DNA of 64,000 nt from Trichoplax sp. H2 (lineage: Eukaryota > Placozoa > Uniplacotomia > Trichoplacea): contig NOWV01000077.1 of NCBI GenBank assembly GCA_003344405.1, forward strand, positions 281,396-345,395. The letters are read 5' to 3'. Under the pieces are notes generated by a model. That model did no database searches. It saw only the letters and a list, made by a program, of their open reading frames with translations, and was not told the origin of the DNA. Shown piece after piece: positions 13,008 to 24,087 of the stretch. The translations under genes and the position numbers were made by a program. Position 1 is the first letter of the stretch, and every line of letters starts with the position of its first letter.

Positions 13008-14829
13008 ATGAATCTGGAAAAAACTACTGATGAAGAAAAAGTCAACGTCTGTAGACTATATACCAATCCGTTTTCGTTAAAGTTTAAAATGCTATAGGTT
13101 CAAGCATTAACTGTGTTGCTGTCATGCATCATCGATGGTAGTATGCTGTCGGAGTAAATAAGAATACTACGGTAGTTAGGATTCGTTGATACCGGTACAC
13201 AAGATGAATTTCGTGATTATACAATAGAATTATTATATATCGTAAAAGCCAATCTTTGGACACTGTTTGTAAAAGTGCATTAACAAGTGTAGGGTATAGT
13301 TAGATATACTATTACTGTAAGGTAAGGTAGTGTATGGAATTCTAGACGGATGCGTTATCCAATGGTACAGTAGTTGCGAAAGATGTTATGCACTTCGGCC
13401 ACTATATGATTATGTTATACAGTATGTTGTATGTAATTATTAACTGTTCAATGACGTACTTTGTGTTTACGTTTGAAGCTGTGCAAGTGATGATATATTG
13501 TAGACATATACGTTAAAGCTTAAAGGGAAGCTTTTTAGTCTACGCTTAGCGATCAGTATGGCAGTAACGACAGTACTGGAATTAAATTCTCGATTTACGT
13601 AGATGATGATTACACTAGATTTTATCAAAATTGATCTTGCAGATAAGTTGCATCATACGCGTACGTAGGCAAACCGTAAACGTAAGTAGTACTTACTGTG
13701 CAGTAAGGATGTACTTACGGTACTCTAATGTATGGTGTACTTTACATTATATGTGTCAGTAGTTTACTGGACGTAATCATCTACTGTATACAGTACGCGT
13801 ATACTATATAGATGTACAGTTACTTAGAAGATTAATGGCAACTACTTGCAATGTTGTGTAGCAGTTTCGGATGTAAGAATCGACTTTTAGGAATGTAATC
13901 CCTTTCCAAAGTCGGGTGAAACGTAGTTAAATACTGTTATTAGTCTAGTATGAGTTGACTGGGCACATAAAAATGTCTCTTACAACGCTAAACTTTTCCA
14001 TGGAATATACGTAGTATGGTATTTCATCCTCTGGCTGCAACGAAGAACGTTACTATAACTACATATGCACAGAGTGTAACATAGGCTAAAATTCAACTGA
14101 GTTTTAGTTTACATTATTGAACGCCTTTGCTGCTAAAGTATACATAAATTAATTGCTCTATTTTGGCAATCACTTCTTTACTTCGAGTCATTAGAAGAAT
14201 TAATATATGAGTTTTCCTACGCATACTTAAGAATAAAAGAACAGATACCATAGTCATTCATCTAGATAATGATTATACTTTGATCGCTATTTTTCATAAA
14301 TTGTGATAATGCCTTGCTCATGTTGTCAAGAATCAATAACGATTTGAATGACTTATCTTCACTTTTTGTCTACATTGTTTTCTGCCTTCTTGTTCTTGTT
14401 ATCGTGATTACATTATAGGGTTGGATTCTTGTTTCTACCATTTGCATGGGTAATTAATATTGTATGGTTTTATAAATATGCTTTTACAACACCACCTTTC
14501 CAAGGCCAAGCCGAAATTAAAAAGTGTAAGCTGACTACAACAAAACCGGCATATTTCTAAATAGCCTTGCTTCATAGTTAACGCAATAAATTTGAATCCT
14601 ACTGCTACTGAGTCTGCACTTAAGGGACATTCTAGTTTATTGAAACTTAGTAAATCATAGACTATAATTTAATTTAATTATTATATTTACAGATGTTATT
14701 AGGTCAGCTATCGGAACTATCATCTTTCTGATCGCGTTCATCATTTGGAATGTTGAATTTCAGCGAAATCGTCAAAGTTGGGGAGCGATTGGAGATACCT
14801 TATCTTTTGTCATACCGAAAGGAGCGTAA
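13008..14829 (+). CDS. PSENEN: Gamma-secretase subunit PEN-2
   Basis: PEN-2 is the smallest gamma-secretase subunit, needed for presenilin endoproteolysis in the membrane, and so for Notch and APP-type cleavage. Three exons are seen: 13008-13069 (a second possible donor ends it at 13075), 14419-14525 and 14693-14829. With the first donor the product is 101 aa, exactly the human length. Matching blocks in order are the start MNLEKTTDEEKVNVCR, GFLFLPFAWVINIVWFYKYAF (quoted in part: FLFLPFAWVIN, then VWFYKYAF), GQAEIKK, YVIRSAIG and the end GDTLSFVIPKGA. Two hydrophobic segments are visible, as expected for the family. The C-terminal DYLSF motif of human PEN-2 reads DTLSF. The first exon has a weak donor (GTTTTC or GTTAAA), the least certain part. 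The gene is divergent from U2AF1. Confidence 0.93.
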
Positions 14830-15769
14830 TCCCAATGGGTTAATTTATAATTTTTCCTACTTAATACAGCAATTGATTGAGTTACCAAAATCGAATTCTC
14901 ATTATTTACGCATATCTATGCTAGCGATTTGCTGCAACCTTATTTGTTAATGTCGTATCAACTACGTTACAGTATATAGTACATTCAGCGATCAAGGTAT
15001 ATTTCATTATTGCTGACTTGAAAATGATGGTCTGTTTGCCTACAATAACGATATAACAACGATAGAGCTGTAAAAAGATTGACGAATTTTAATCGTTCCA
15101 TTTACTGAACGTACTAGTCTCTCTTTTCGACCACAAAGACTATGCATGATGTTATGTTAAAATTGTTCTGCGTTGTTTCTAATTTTATTGTACATAAATT
15201 ATTCATGTATCGTTTATCAATAACTTGATGTATATGATCCGAATACAAAAGAGTGAATATTAAAAATTGAGCAAGCGTTGAAAATGACATCGTTAATGAT
15301 TAATGTGATTGATTAATATGGCGTAAATAGTTCCTTTCATTTTATGAATTCATTAGCGTTCGTTGATCATTCCTTCATAGCAGATGTAAGGTATGACAAA
15401 TACGTTCGTTGTAGTCCTGTCATCACTAAAAAAAAATGATATACAATACTTTAACATACTTTTGAAGGAAGGAAAAAATTCACTTCAAGTTCCGAGGATA
15501 TACTCGTACATAGCTAATCAATCAATCAATAAATATCCAGCTTACTACACGTGTGTCATCTGCACTGCAAATGACTGCCGTTCTAGTGGTGTTGTACAAT
15601 TAGTTTCAATATTATATTATCTACTGTAGTATTCATATTTTGCACACTTGAGAGCGTATGCATTGTGCAACCAATTTACTGTATATGTGATAAGTTGGAG
15701 TGGTTAACCATTGACCGATGTCATTAATGTTGTGCTTGTCCGTATTTTTTTTGAATGATCAACTTAGTA

Positions 15770-16400
15770 CAGTTATATTGTATACTTTCTACAGTATGTA
15801 TACATTACACTAGCACCAACACCTACAGTCCACATGATACCGACTGTACAATGTACATGATGTACATTGCACAGTATCCAAGTACTAAAGCAGAGACTTG
15901 TGAAGAGGAAACCGATTTCCTCTTCAAGGTCCTTACAAATAAGCAAGGTCAAGCTTGTAGCCCGTACTTGATCTACCGTGGTGTACAGTGTACAGTACAG
16001 TAGAGTAGTACAGGACTGTACTGTACACTGTACACTGTACAGTACAGTACAGTCAGCACTCAGCAGTACTATGTTGCACAGTGCATCCTTAGCACTAGTG
16101 AGCAGTCTACAGTACTGTACTGAACATGGCGTTTGAGCGTCTGATCTTGGATTGAACAAAACACTATACCGCTTTGTATGGTACACAAGCACAGTACTGT
16201 ATGCAGTTGGCAAAGGCTTTACTGTAGACTGTAGAGTATGTACTGTAAAAGCAAAATGAAACAGTGTTGCTGTGTTTCGTATCGCCTCAGCCCACAATGC
16301 AGTGCAAACGTGCAAACTGTACAGTACACTGTACTGTACTGTAATGGATACCAGTACAGCAGCACAGTACAGTTTGCTGTGCGAGTACAGTATATTCAAA
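15770..16400. repeat. Cluster of GTAC-centred palindromes
   Basis: Dense overlapping words TACAGTAC, ACTGTACAGT, GTACACTGTACACTG and variants, densest at 15980-16060 and 16310-16400. The same word family recurs at 4316-4580, 12540-12905 and 17100-17330, and is rare in the right half of the window. Confidence 0.75.
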
Positions 16401-17468
16401 GTGAGGACGGTAAACTAAAGGTCATTTATGAAGTTCGCTTATCCTTCGCATCACCGTTACAACTTGGCAGTCGTGTAGTCGTGTACAATATTGCAGCCCT
16501 TCCCTTGACTTGATTCTTCTGCCTTCACTAAATCATCAACAACGAAGGAGATAAAGCCAACTTGGATCATTCGCTGTGTATAGTTTACTGAATTCCCGAC
16601 AAATTGAAGAGCACTTATGTCGATTTAGTTGAACGATACGGACTGGATTGACAGTACCTCATTGGGCCTTGTGCGTATATCAACAAAACTGCGATATGTA
16701 AGTATCATGCAATCAATCATTTCCTAATTTTGTTTGCAGTATTGTGCTGTACTTGAATGATCGCGTCGAAAATTCACTATGGATGGATATTCTCGTATTT
16801 GCCAAATCGATACGATCTTGTATCATTGATAGACAGCGCTAGCACTGTACTACTACACCTACCTTGACCGTTCTTCATCCTTGTTGACCGCCGGCCTAAA
16901 TGTTGACTGCATCATCATGCTCGATGTGATGACGTTACTTACTGTATCTAGTAATCTAGTATGATCGATAGTGCTAAGATAGTCAACACTAGTCATGATC
17001 TCGTCGACCGAGTTGTAGGCTATGGTTAACGATAATTAATTTAGCAAATACTTGAACGTGCATCAATGTGTCCAGTGTATGGTGACAGTGCCTATTTTAG
17101 CATGCCACAATGTAGTACTTGTTGTACAGTAGACTAAAAGTGTTGCCTACTGTGCTGGATACTGCTCTACACGTACAGTACTGTATAGTACAGTCTACAG
17201 TACGTGATTGTGTTTTAGCACAACATCAACGGTATACTGTACACTATAATATCGCACCGGTGACGAGATTCGCTGTACTTTATATGTACACAGTATGAAC
17301 GATCTTATATATATACAGTAGTATGATATTTACTGGACACTTCCACAGTTTGCATACTGAATCCCTGCACTAATGACATTGCAACATCAACAATTGCTGT
17401 TCAACAGATCCGATCATCAATTGATAGTATTCCGTTATCGGCTGAATAAAAGCTAAATATATTGGAGT

Positions 17469-18035
17469 CATCCGTGAACAAGTCTTATGTAGGCAACATT
17501 TCACGATCATCTCCCTATACAGCGGCGTAAAAATAAGCCATGTTTGAATATTACTAGAACCCGTACAGTAGGCTGTATGCTAATCGATGCTAAGCTACTT
17601 ATGCATACAGAACGACTCCTAAAAACGACCACTGTCGTAAATTAGAAACTTTTCCATCATCCGTGAACAAGTCTTATGTAGGCAACATTTCACGATCATC
17701 TCCCTTTTCAGCGGTGTAAAAATAAGCCATGTTTGAATATTACTGGAACCCGTACAGTAGACTGTATGCTAATCGATGCTAAGCTACTTATGCATACAGA
17801 ACGACTCCTAAAAACGACCACTGTCGTAAATTAGAAACTTTTCCATCATCCGTGAACAAGTCTTATGTAGGCAACATTTCACGATCATCTCCCTTTTCAG
17901 CGGTGTAAAAATAAGCCATGTTTGAATATTACTGGAACCCGTACAGTAGACTGTATGCTAATCGATGCTAAGCTACTTATGCATACAGAACGACTCCTAA
18001 AAACGACCACTGTCGTAAATTAAAAACTTTTCCAT
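17469..18035. repeat. Three tandem copies of a 189-bp unit
   Basis: Units start at 17469, 17658 and 17847, each beginning CATCCGTGAACAAGTC. The spacing is exactly 189 bp, and the copies differ at only a few positions, copies 2 and 3 being nearly identical. The unit contains TACAGTAGACTGTA. No open frame or RNA fold was recognised. Confidence 0.92.
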
Positions 18036-19294
18036 CATTGCTGTCATTGCTACTGTATCTCATGTTGGATTTGTTGAACAAGCGTTATGTCAAGTTTGGT
18101 CATTTTCCTACTGCTAAAAGAACCTTAGACATGTTCATTTGACTTGTCAAGTGGTTCAAACGATGAAATTCATGACAGCACTGTCGATTATTAATAGGGC
18201 GGAAACTGTTATGCATATATCGATGTGGAGAGGAAAAAAACTCCATAGCACACAGCTGTACAGTACTCTACTCTACTGCTCGGTACAACTGTGACGTAGT
18301 TATGCGCTTCACCCTCTTCCTTCCAGCCGGCCTCGGTACTCTGGTCGAGGGGGAGTTGACAATGCTTCACCTGTGTCATGACGGCCGTGACGCATAGCGG
18401 TGTTTTTTTTTGTCATACCTTGATGGGTATGACGCGTCTTGAACACTGACTCGACAGTAAGCTTCATAATCCCTAGAGTACGCTCGCATCCATTCACCCT
18501 GATTGGAAACTATGGATACGCGACCATTGCTGTCGGGGCGGATAGAAAGAAGAAGCAAGGCCTTCTACAGCAATGGACTAGAGTAAATGCTAATCCATGA
18601 CTTGCTGCTTTCTTCCAAAAATAGACAATAATAATAAATCATGATGCCACCAATTGACGGATGCATGTCTCGTGTTGTCGTCTAAAAGTAGAAAGTTGGA
18701 CAAACACCATTTGATCCAACATGTTACGGTAGTGGTTAAGCCTTGTCGTCGTTCAATCGACTTGAGCGATTTGACAGCATTGCATGATAACGATATCAAG
18801 GCATAGTTGACAAATGACCAAATTTGATCAAGAAAATATGGCAATTTTATGCTTCTCATCTTAGGGTCATCACGGCATCTCCACTTCATTGATTTATTTA
18901 TTTATTCAATTAAATTTCACGCAAGCAAAAGCCAACCATCAGCAATCGACACAGTCGTTCAATCGTTATTAAAGTAGCCATATCTATTTTCGTATTCATG
19001 ACTATTTAATGCAATATCGCATAAGTGATCGCAAATCGTTCAATCAGTGACATAAGTTAATACTCTTTGGCCCCTTTTTTTGCTACCGTGCTATCTCGGA
19101 TAATTCAATTGGATACTGTATTGACATTGGCGTTACTTGAATTAGTTATAACAACAAATGATACTGAAAATATTGTAACCTATTCTAGTAGCCTTTGAGA
19201 AACTGTATAGGTCATCGCCTTACAGTACAGTATATTAAAAAAAATAGATGAGTCAACGTGCAAAGTAGTTATGCTTGTTGTTTGTGTAATGAAA

Positions 19295-20371
19295 TCAGGC
19301 AAACTTGATTTCTTTCTCTCCTGGCTCATAGCCTGTTGTATTACGATTAGTGTTGTCGATATGATACACTTTGCATTTTCTAGCTATCATAAATGAAACA
19401 CTGACAACGTTCTCATCGAGCACTCGTATCTCCAATTCTGTTGTTTTTATACCAGTTTTATGGACGCTATTGGCGTCTACAATCGAATCTTGTCTACCAT
19501 TAAAAAATTAAACCTACAGAGTGTTGCCGTGGCTGGGTAATGGAATTGTACATCATTGACATGGCATACAATAGGTCTAAATACCGTTGTAAGTACTAAT
19601 TGCTCTATGAGATGAGTCAACAAAGCTTTCATTTTAACTTTTGAATCCCTGTCTGTTTTCATAATTCGCTCACCTTGAGATTGGATGATAAAGTCATATT
19701 CGCAAAACATTCTTTTGACTATAAATCTGTAAAATTTGTAAACTAGTTGTACAGTACACATATGGATTGTGTTGCACTGGATGCATATCCACCTATGAAG
19801 CCATTACTTCACTATCCGTAACGCTACTTGACTACGACTATATTGAGTGTTGGCGGATTAATCCGTAAAGTAAACGTAAATAAAATAATAACTAAAACAA
19901 ATAACGATGCCAAAATAGACTTAGCATCGAAGGTTATTAAATAGCGGACTAGAGTATACCGAATGTCTACGCTGATTCAAATAAAGTTATACAACCACAT
20001 AGCCAGATATTTCTATGTAATGACTACTATTACTAAGCAGACAGTAGACTACAAGATCAAGAAATGAAGTACTTGATAGCTATCATCTTGCAAGCTTGCC
20101 AACGTTATGTTATATCAAACTCTTATAAAGAGAGCGAATGAAAGAAGTCTTCTATTACCTACAATTGTTGGAGGTTGTGGCTGGTGAAACGACGGTAGTA
20201 AACTCTTCTAATATTCAGATATAGTAGTCCTTAATTCAAGCTTCTAAACTATTCCAACAGTAGACTACCGCTCCCAAATGATATCAAATGGATAGCTAAT
20301 GATTGAACGACGCTATCATAAATCGATAATATAAGACTGGTAAATGAGTATGAAGTCAATGAGAAATCATA
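19295..20371 (-). CDS. Probable uncharacterised spliced gene, 3' part
   Basis: I do not recognise the product. Minus-strand pieces 20269-20371, 20163-20207, 19828-19891, 19518-19726 and 19295-19476 join with consistent phase and plausible splice sites (for example TTTTACAG acceptor and TCT|GTAGGT donor) to about 200 codons ending at TGA. The support is mainly the last two pieces: 69 and 59 open codons in AT-rich DNA where stops are frequent. Visible words include RIMKTDRDSKVKMKALL and TTELEIRVLDENVVSVSF. The last intron would be only 41 nt; without it the frame would stop at 19477. No domain, signal peptide or clear membrane segment is certain. The 5' end was not found; pieces near 20791-20844 and 21215-21300 could extend it in phase. 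It may be one real gene or partly chance. Confidence 0.4.
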
Positions 20372-23300
20372 CTATTTGTTTGGAGACTCCATAGCCTTCT
20401 CTGTACCAATTCATTATTAACGACTCTCATGAGTCACAATGGGCATAGTCTTTATAATGACTTCAGGACTATGTTTATAATTTTCGATAGTTCTTTAGAG
20501 GCTAAGTGAAGCTACTGTTAAAATTTAAAATAATTATTTGCGTGTTGAAATCTACAGCTCTAGAACAATTTCTACAACAATTATGAATTATTCAGAAAGA
20601 GAATAAACTATGTTTATTGGCACGTTTCGACCATTTTAAACTCATCGCCTAAACTTTAGCCCCTAAAATGTAACCAACGTTTATTGTTGTATTCTACCAC
20701 ACAAGCATATGAAAATATTCGTAGCAGTAATGAATTTCTAATTTACGGTGTTACTACAGCATTTGTAGCATTATAAACTGACAACATAATTTAATCCTTG
20801 GGATTACGGAACTCTCGATGATACACTCTTCTCGTGGCCGGATCCTGTTGACGGATTGCATTTGATGAAGTCAACTTTCCATACTACTTGTACAGTACAA
20901 ACTTCAAAATTGATCACTGACAACTGTGACTTGCTCGCCCATTACGGTACTATTTAATATTTTGAACTTATTGTCGACATAACTGAATCCTGGAGAATAC
21001 TGTATAGTCAAGTACACAGTTGTCGTTGTACTTGATTATTTTTCAAATTTCTACTAATAATGAAACTACTACTCAATACTAGAATATAAGCCGATAATAC
21101 AGTGTATAATATTGGTAAACAACTAGACATCGTATAAGAACTATACTAAATACTATGTTAGCCCTTTTATATTATTATTTTCTTAACTGGATGACAAAAA
21201 ACATTAAAGCGATCATTGTCTACGGCGTTGAGTGACCAACCGCTGTGCTGCAGGATCAGAGTAATATTTATCACTTGAACGGCCAGGACATAAATAGTTA
21301 CTTGTATGAATAAAAAAAATAATAAAATATCAAAAGAATCTGGGATCGTTAAGGATTCAAGTTAAATCGCAGCATTGTATTTTAGCACAGTGAAATCTGT
21401 AGTCAATGATATGTAATATCATAATCAAAGCTTACCTTCTTTAATCTTTATCGTTATTTAACTGACACATTTCTTTCAAGTAAAATAGACGGATTATTCT
21501 GAAATCAAAAGTACACTTCAGAGGTAATGACTTTACGAGTTGGAGAGCTCCTATTATTCCCTTATTTACTTATTAGCATGCTATGAGTATGTTGTTGTAT
21601 AGCATCGCATCAAAGATACTAAATTACTGCTAAGAGTAGTATTTTCAACTCGCCTCATGTCAGAAACGATCATTGATCACGCCGAGACAGTTTAAGTTTG
21701 TAGCTCATTTATAGCATCCTTCAGTCAAAAATATGATCAATATTTAATAAAATTCCTTACAATTAACTCTAGATCATGGGATGATACAGCTTTGTTGATG
21801 ATGCTGGAATAATTTTAAAATGTGATTACACGATCAAGCGATAATGAGAAAACAACATCTTTGTTTATTTTATAAGAAAAAGGAGTTATTGTTACCATTT
21901 TCTTAAAATTATCTATTGTACATTAACAAGGATAATTTGCAATAACTATAGCCAAAATTATTATAGCATTGTAACTGGCATACGCCTACAGTCGATGCTG
22001 CAACTAGAAATGCACTTTCGATAAAATTTCATTTTGCAATCTTAGCAACAATCGTTACAGCTCTTGTCAATTATTTGGTATGTTATCACCATTATTTCGA
22101 CAAGCAAGTACTTCTCTATGACATAACGATAAACTATAACTATACAAGTATGTGATGACCGCTTGTCTGACTAACTTTCATATGACAGTATCTGTTCCCG
22201 GCTAAAGCTATAAAATGAGTAACCATCATAATTAAGCAAAATATAAGAAAAAGTTACAACACCAACTGACGCAACTATGATGTTTACTTTCAACAAGTTA
22301 CTATCGAATTCATTGGTCTAAATGATGATAATTACTAAACTACTTTAGAATTTCAAACTCGCATTAGAGGTCATGGTCAGCTAATTAACATATCGGGGAA
22401 TCATCATAGCATGTGAATATTATTTGACATAAAACCTTCCTGTGTGTTGTAAGGTAATTGATAATTCGCTAATAGTACTAATAATTAATTCTGTCGTGTT
22501 TCCCATGTTGAATGCATGGTTCACTGTAGTACGCGATAGTTAGAGTTTACTACAATACTTTGGCATCTCATGTAACCTTCTGATCGATGGAACTTTAACT
22601 CGACCTTGGCCTTTAATTCTTAATCAGTTAAGAATACAGCAGTAACGTTATTACGTCATCGTTTTATCGGAAACTAATGCCAGTCCATCATTTGAATTTT
22701 TAACACTGATTTCAAATGAAACTAAAAAATATTAATTCCAGTAACGTTCGTCCCAGATCTAATAATATCTACACAATCCGTACCTTTGCTATATAGTATT
22801 CGATAGCATAGATGACATGGCAAATGGTTAGCCAGTAAATACAAATTAAACTACAGTACTTATGTATTCTTTAATTAAATTAATTCACTATAGTGCAAAT
22901 AGAATTTATCCTTTTCCAGTTATTAATATAATACGATGTTTTACAAGTGCACTATATTTTCTTAATTATGACTTATACTTAAACTTTCACAATTTCATTG
23001 TTAAATATTTTACTTACTACATGCTTGACAGTTAGTATTTTCCAAAGGTAGTGATTTTCTTCCCATCTTTTAACCTTCGTTATACATGGTTTACAAATAA
23101 ACTATCGAAGCTTTAAACTATTTCTACTACTACAGTACAATTTGCAATAATCTCTTGTCACTAGGTAATATTACATACCATTATTAGCTGAGATCCAACG
23201 TAGCTTTTTTAAATGATATTTTATTACTTCTTGCAATATACAGTACGTGTAAAGTAACATGTCTGTAGCAGTAAAAATTAATGCTGATGGGTTGCCAATA

Positions 23301-24087
23301 CTTGCCATATAATTACTATGTAGCTAAAGCATACTACGAATAAGAATCGTATGCAATTATTAAACTTGAAATACTGATAAGTCGATTAATCTGATTTATT
23401 ACATTTTTAATTGAACTTGTCTTCAAAGTTCGCCATTAATTACATTGAATACCTTGCTGATCTCTAAATTTAGACGTTGTACGATGCTTAAGGTCATAAT
23501 CTGTTTGTCCAATGTACAAACTGATAAAATGTATTGCTATACTATACTTTGGTAATTTTAATTTTAATATATAGTATAACATATATTGATAAAAAATTAT
23601 CCGTTACATATACGGATTTCAAGGTCAAATATACTCCATTATTCATAAAATCACAATTAAAGTACTATATTTTTACCGTCCTTTTAATGTACTGATAGAG
23701 CTCCAAAGCTTTTTCACTTAATATACAACAAGTGCATAAACTGTACGATTATACACCCGATTGACTGATGTACCATAACGAGGAAACAGATTTTTGCAAT
23801 ACCTGAGTATTCTGTATCGATTGTATTATAACTTGTGACTGTAATATTAAAACCTTATAGGTTATCTCACTTTTATGTATAATATTCTTATAAATATTAC
23901 ACACCATGTCTACCTTAAATAAATTAAATATCACCATGTTTTAACTGATTAATTATTAAATGTTGCTTGGTGATATAATGCACTAATGATACTTCTGTTT
24001 GATTTTTATGTCAACATTATAGAGCAGTACCATTGAATAACTTATTGATTACGGAAGTCAATAAGAACGATTTATTAGAAACAAAGT
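20372..24087. other. Unresolved region upstream of the RhoGEF
   Basis: AT-rich, with no long open frame. Several short minus-strand pieces with good splice signals can be chained in phase, including a possible start exon at 23018-23066 (start MGRKSLPLENTNCQAC, donor GTAAGT) and a possible end at about 21440-21500. More than one incompatible chain looks equally protein-like, so no model is called. The last few hundred bases are the RhoGEF 5' flank. Confidence 0.3.

Larger units (their letters stand above)
14830..19294. other. Gene-poor repeat-bearing intergenic region
   Basis: No convincing gene. It contains a GTAC-palindrome cluster (about 15770-16400), smaller clusters at about 17100-17330 and 18255-18290, and a three-unit 189-bp tandem repeat. 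A perfect inverted repeat with 11-bp arms and a CCGA loop lies at 15901-15926. A 208-codon open frame on the minus strand at 15773-16399 is mostly translated palindrome repeat. A slightly GC-richer patch at about 18300-18560 has overlapping open frames on the minus strand but no recognisable product. Confidence 0.5.

Noticed and set aside
15773-16399. 208-codon open frame on the minus strand
   Set aside because: Much of it is translated GTAC-palindrome repeat (recurrent VQYS, TVLYS words) and overlaps another open frame on the other strand.
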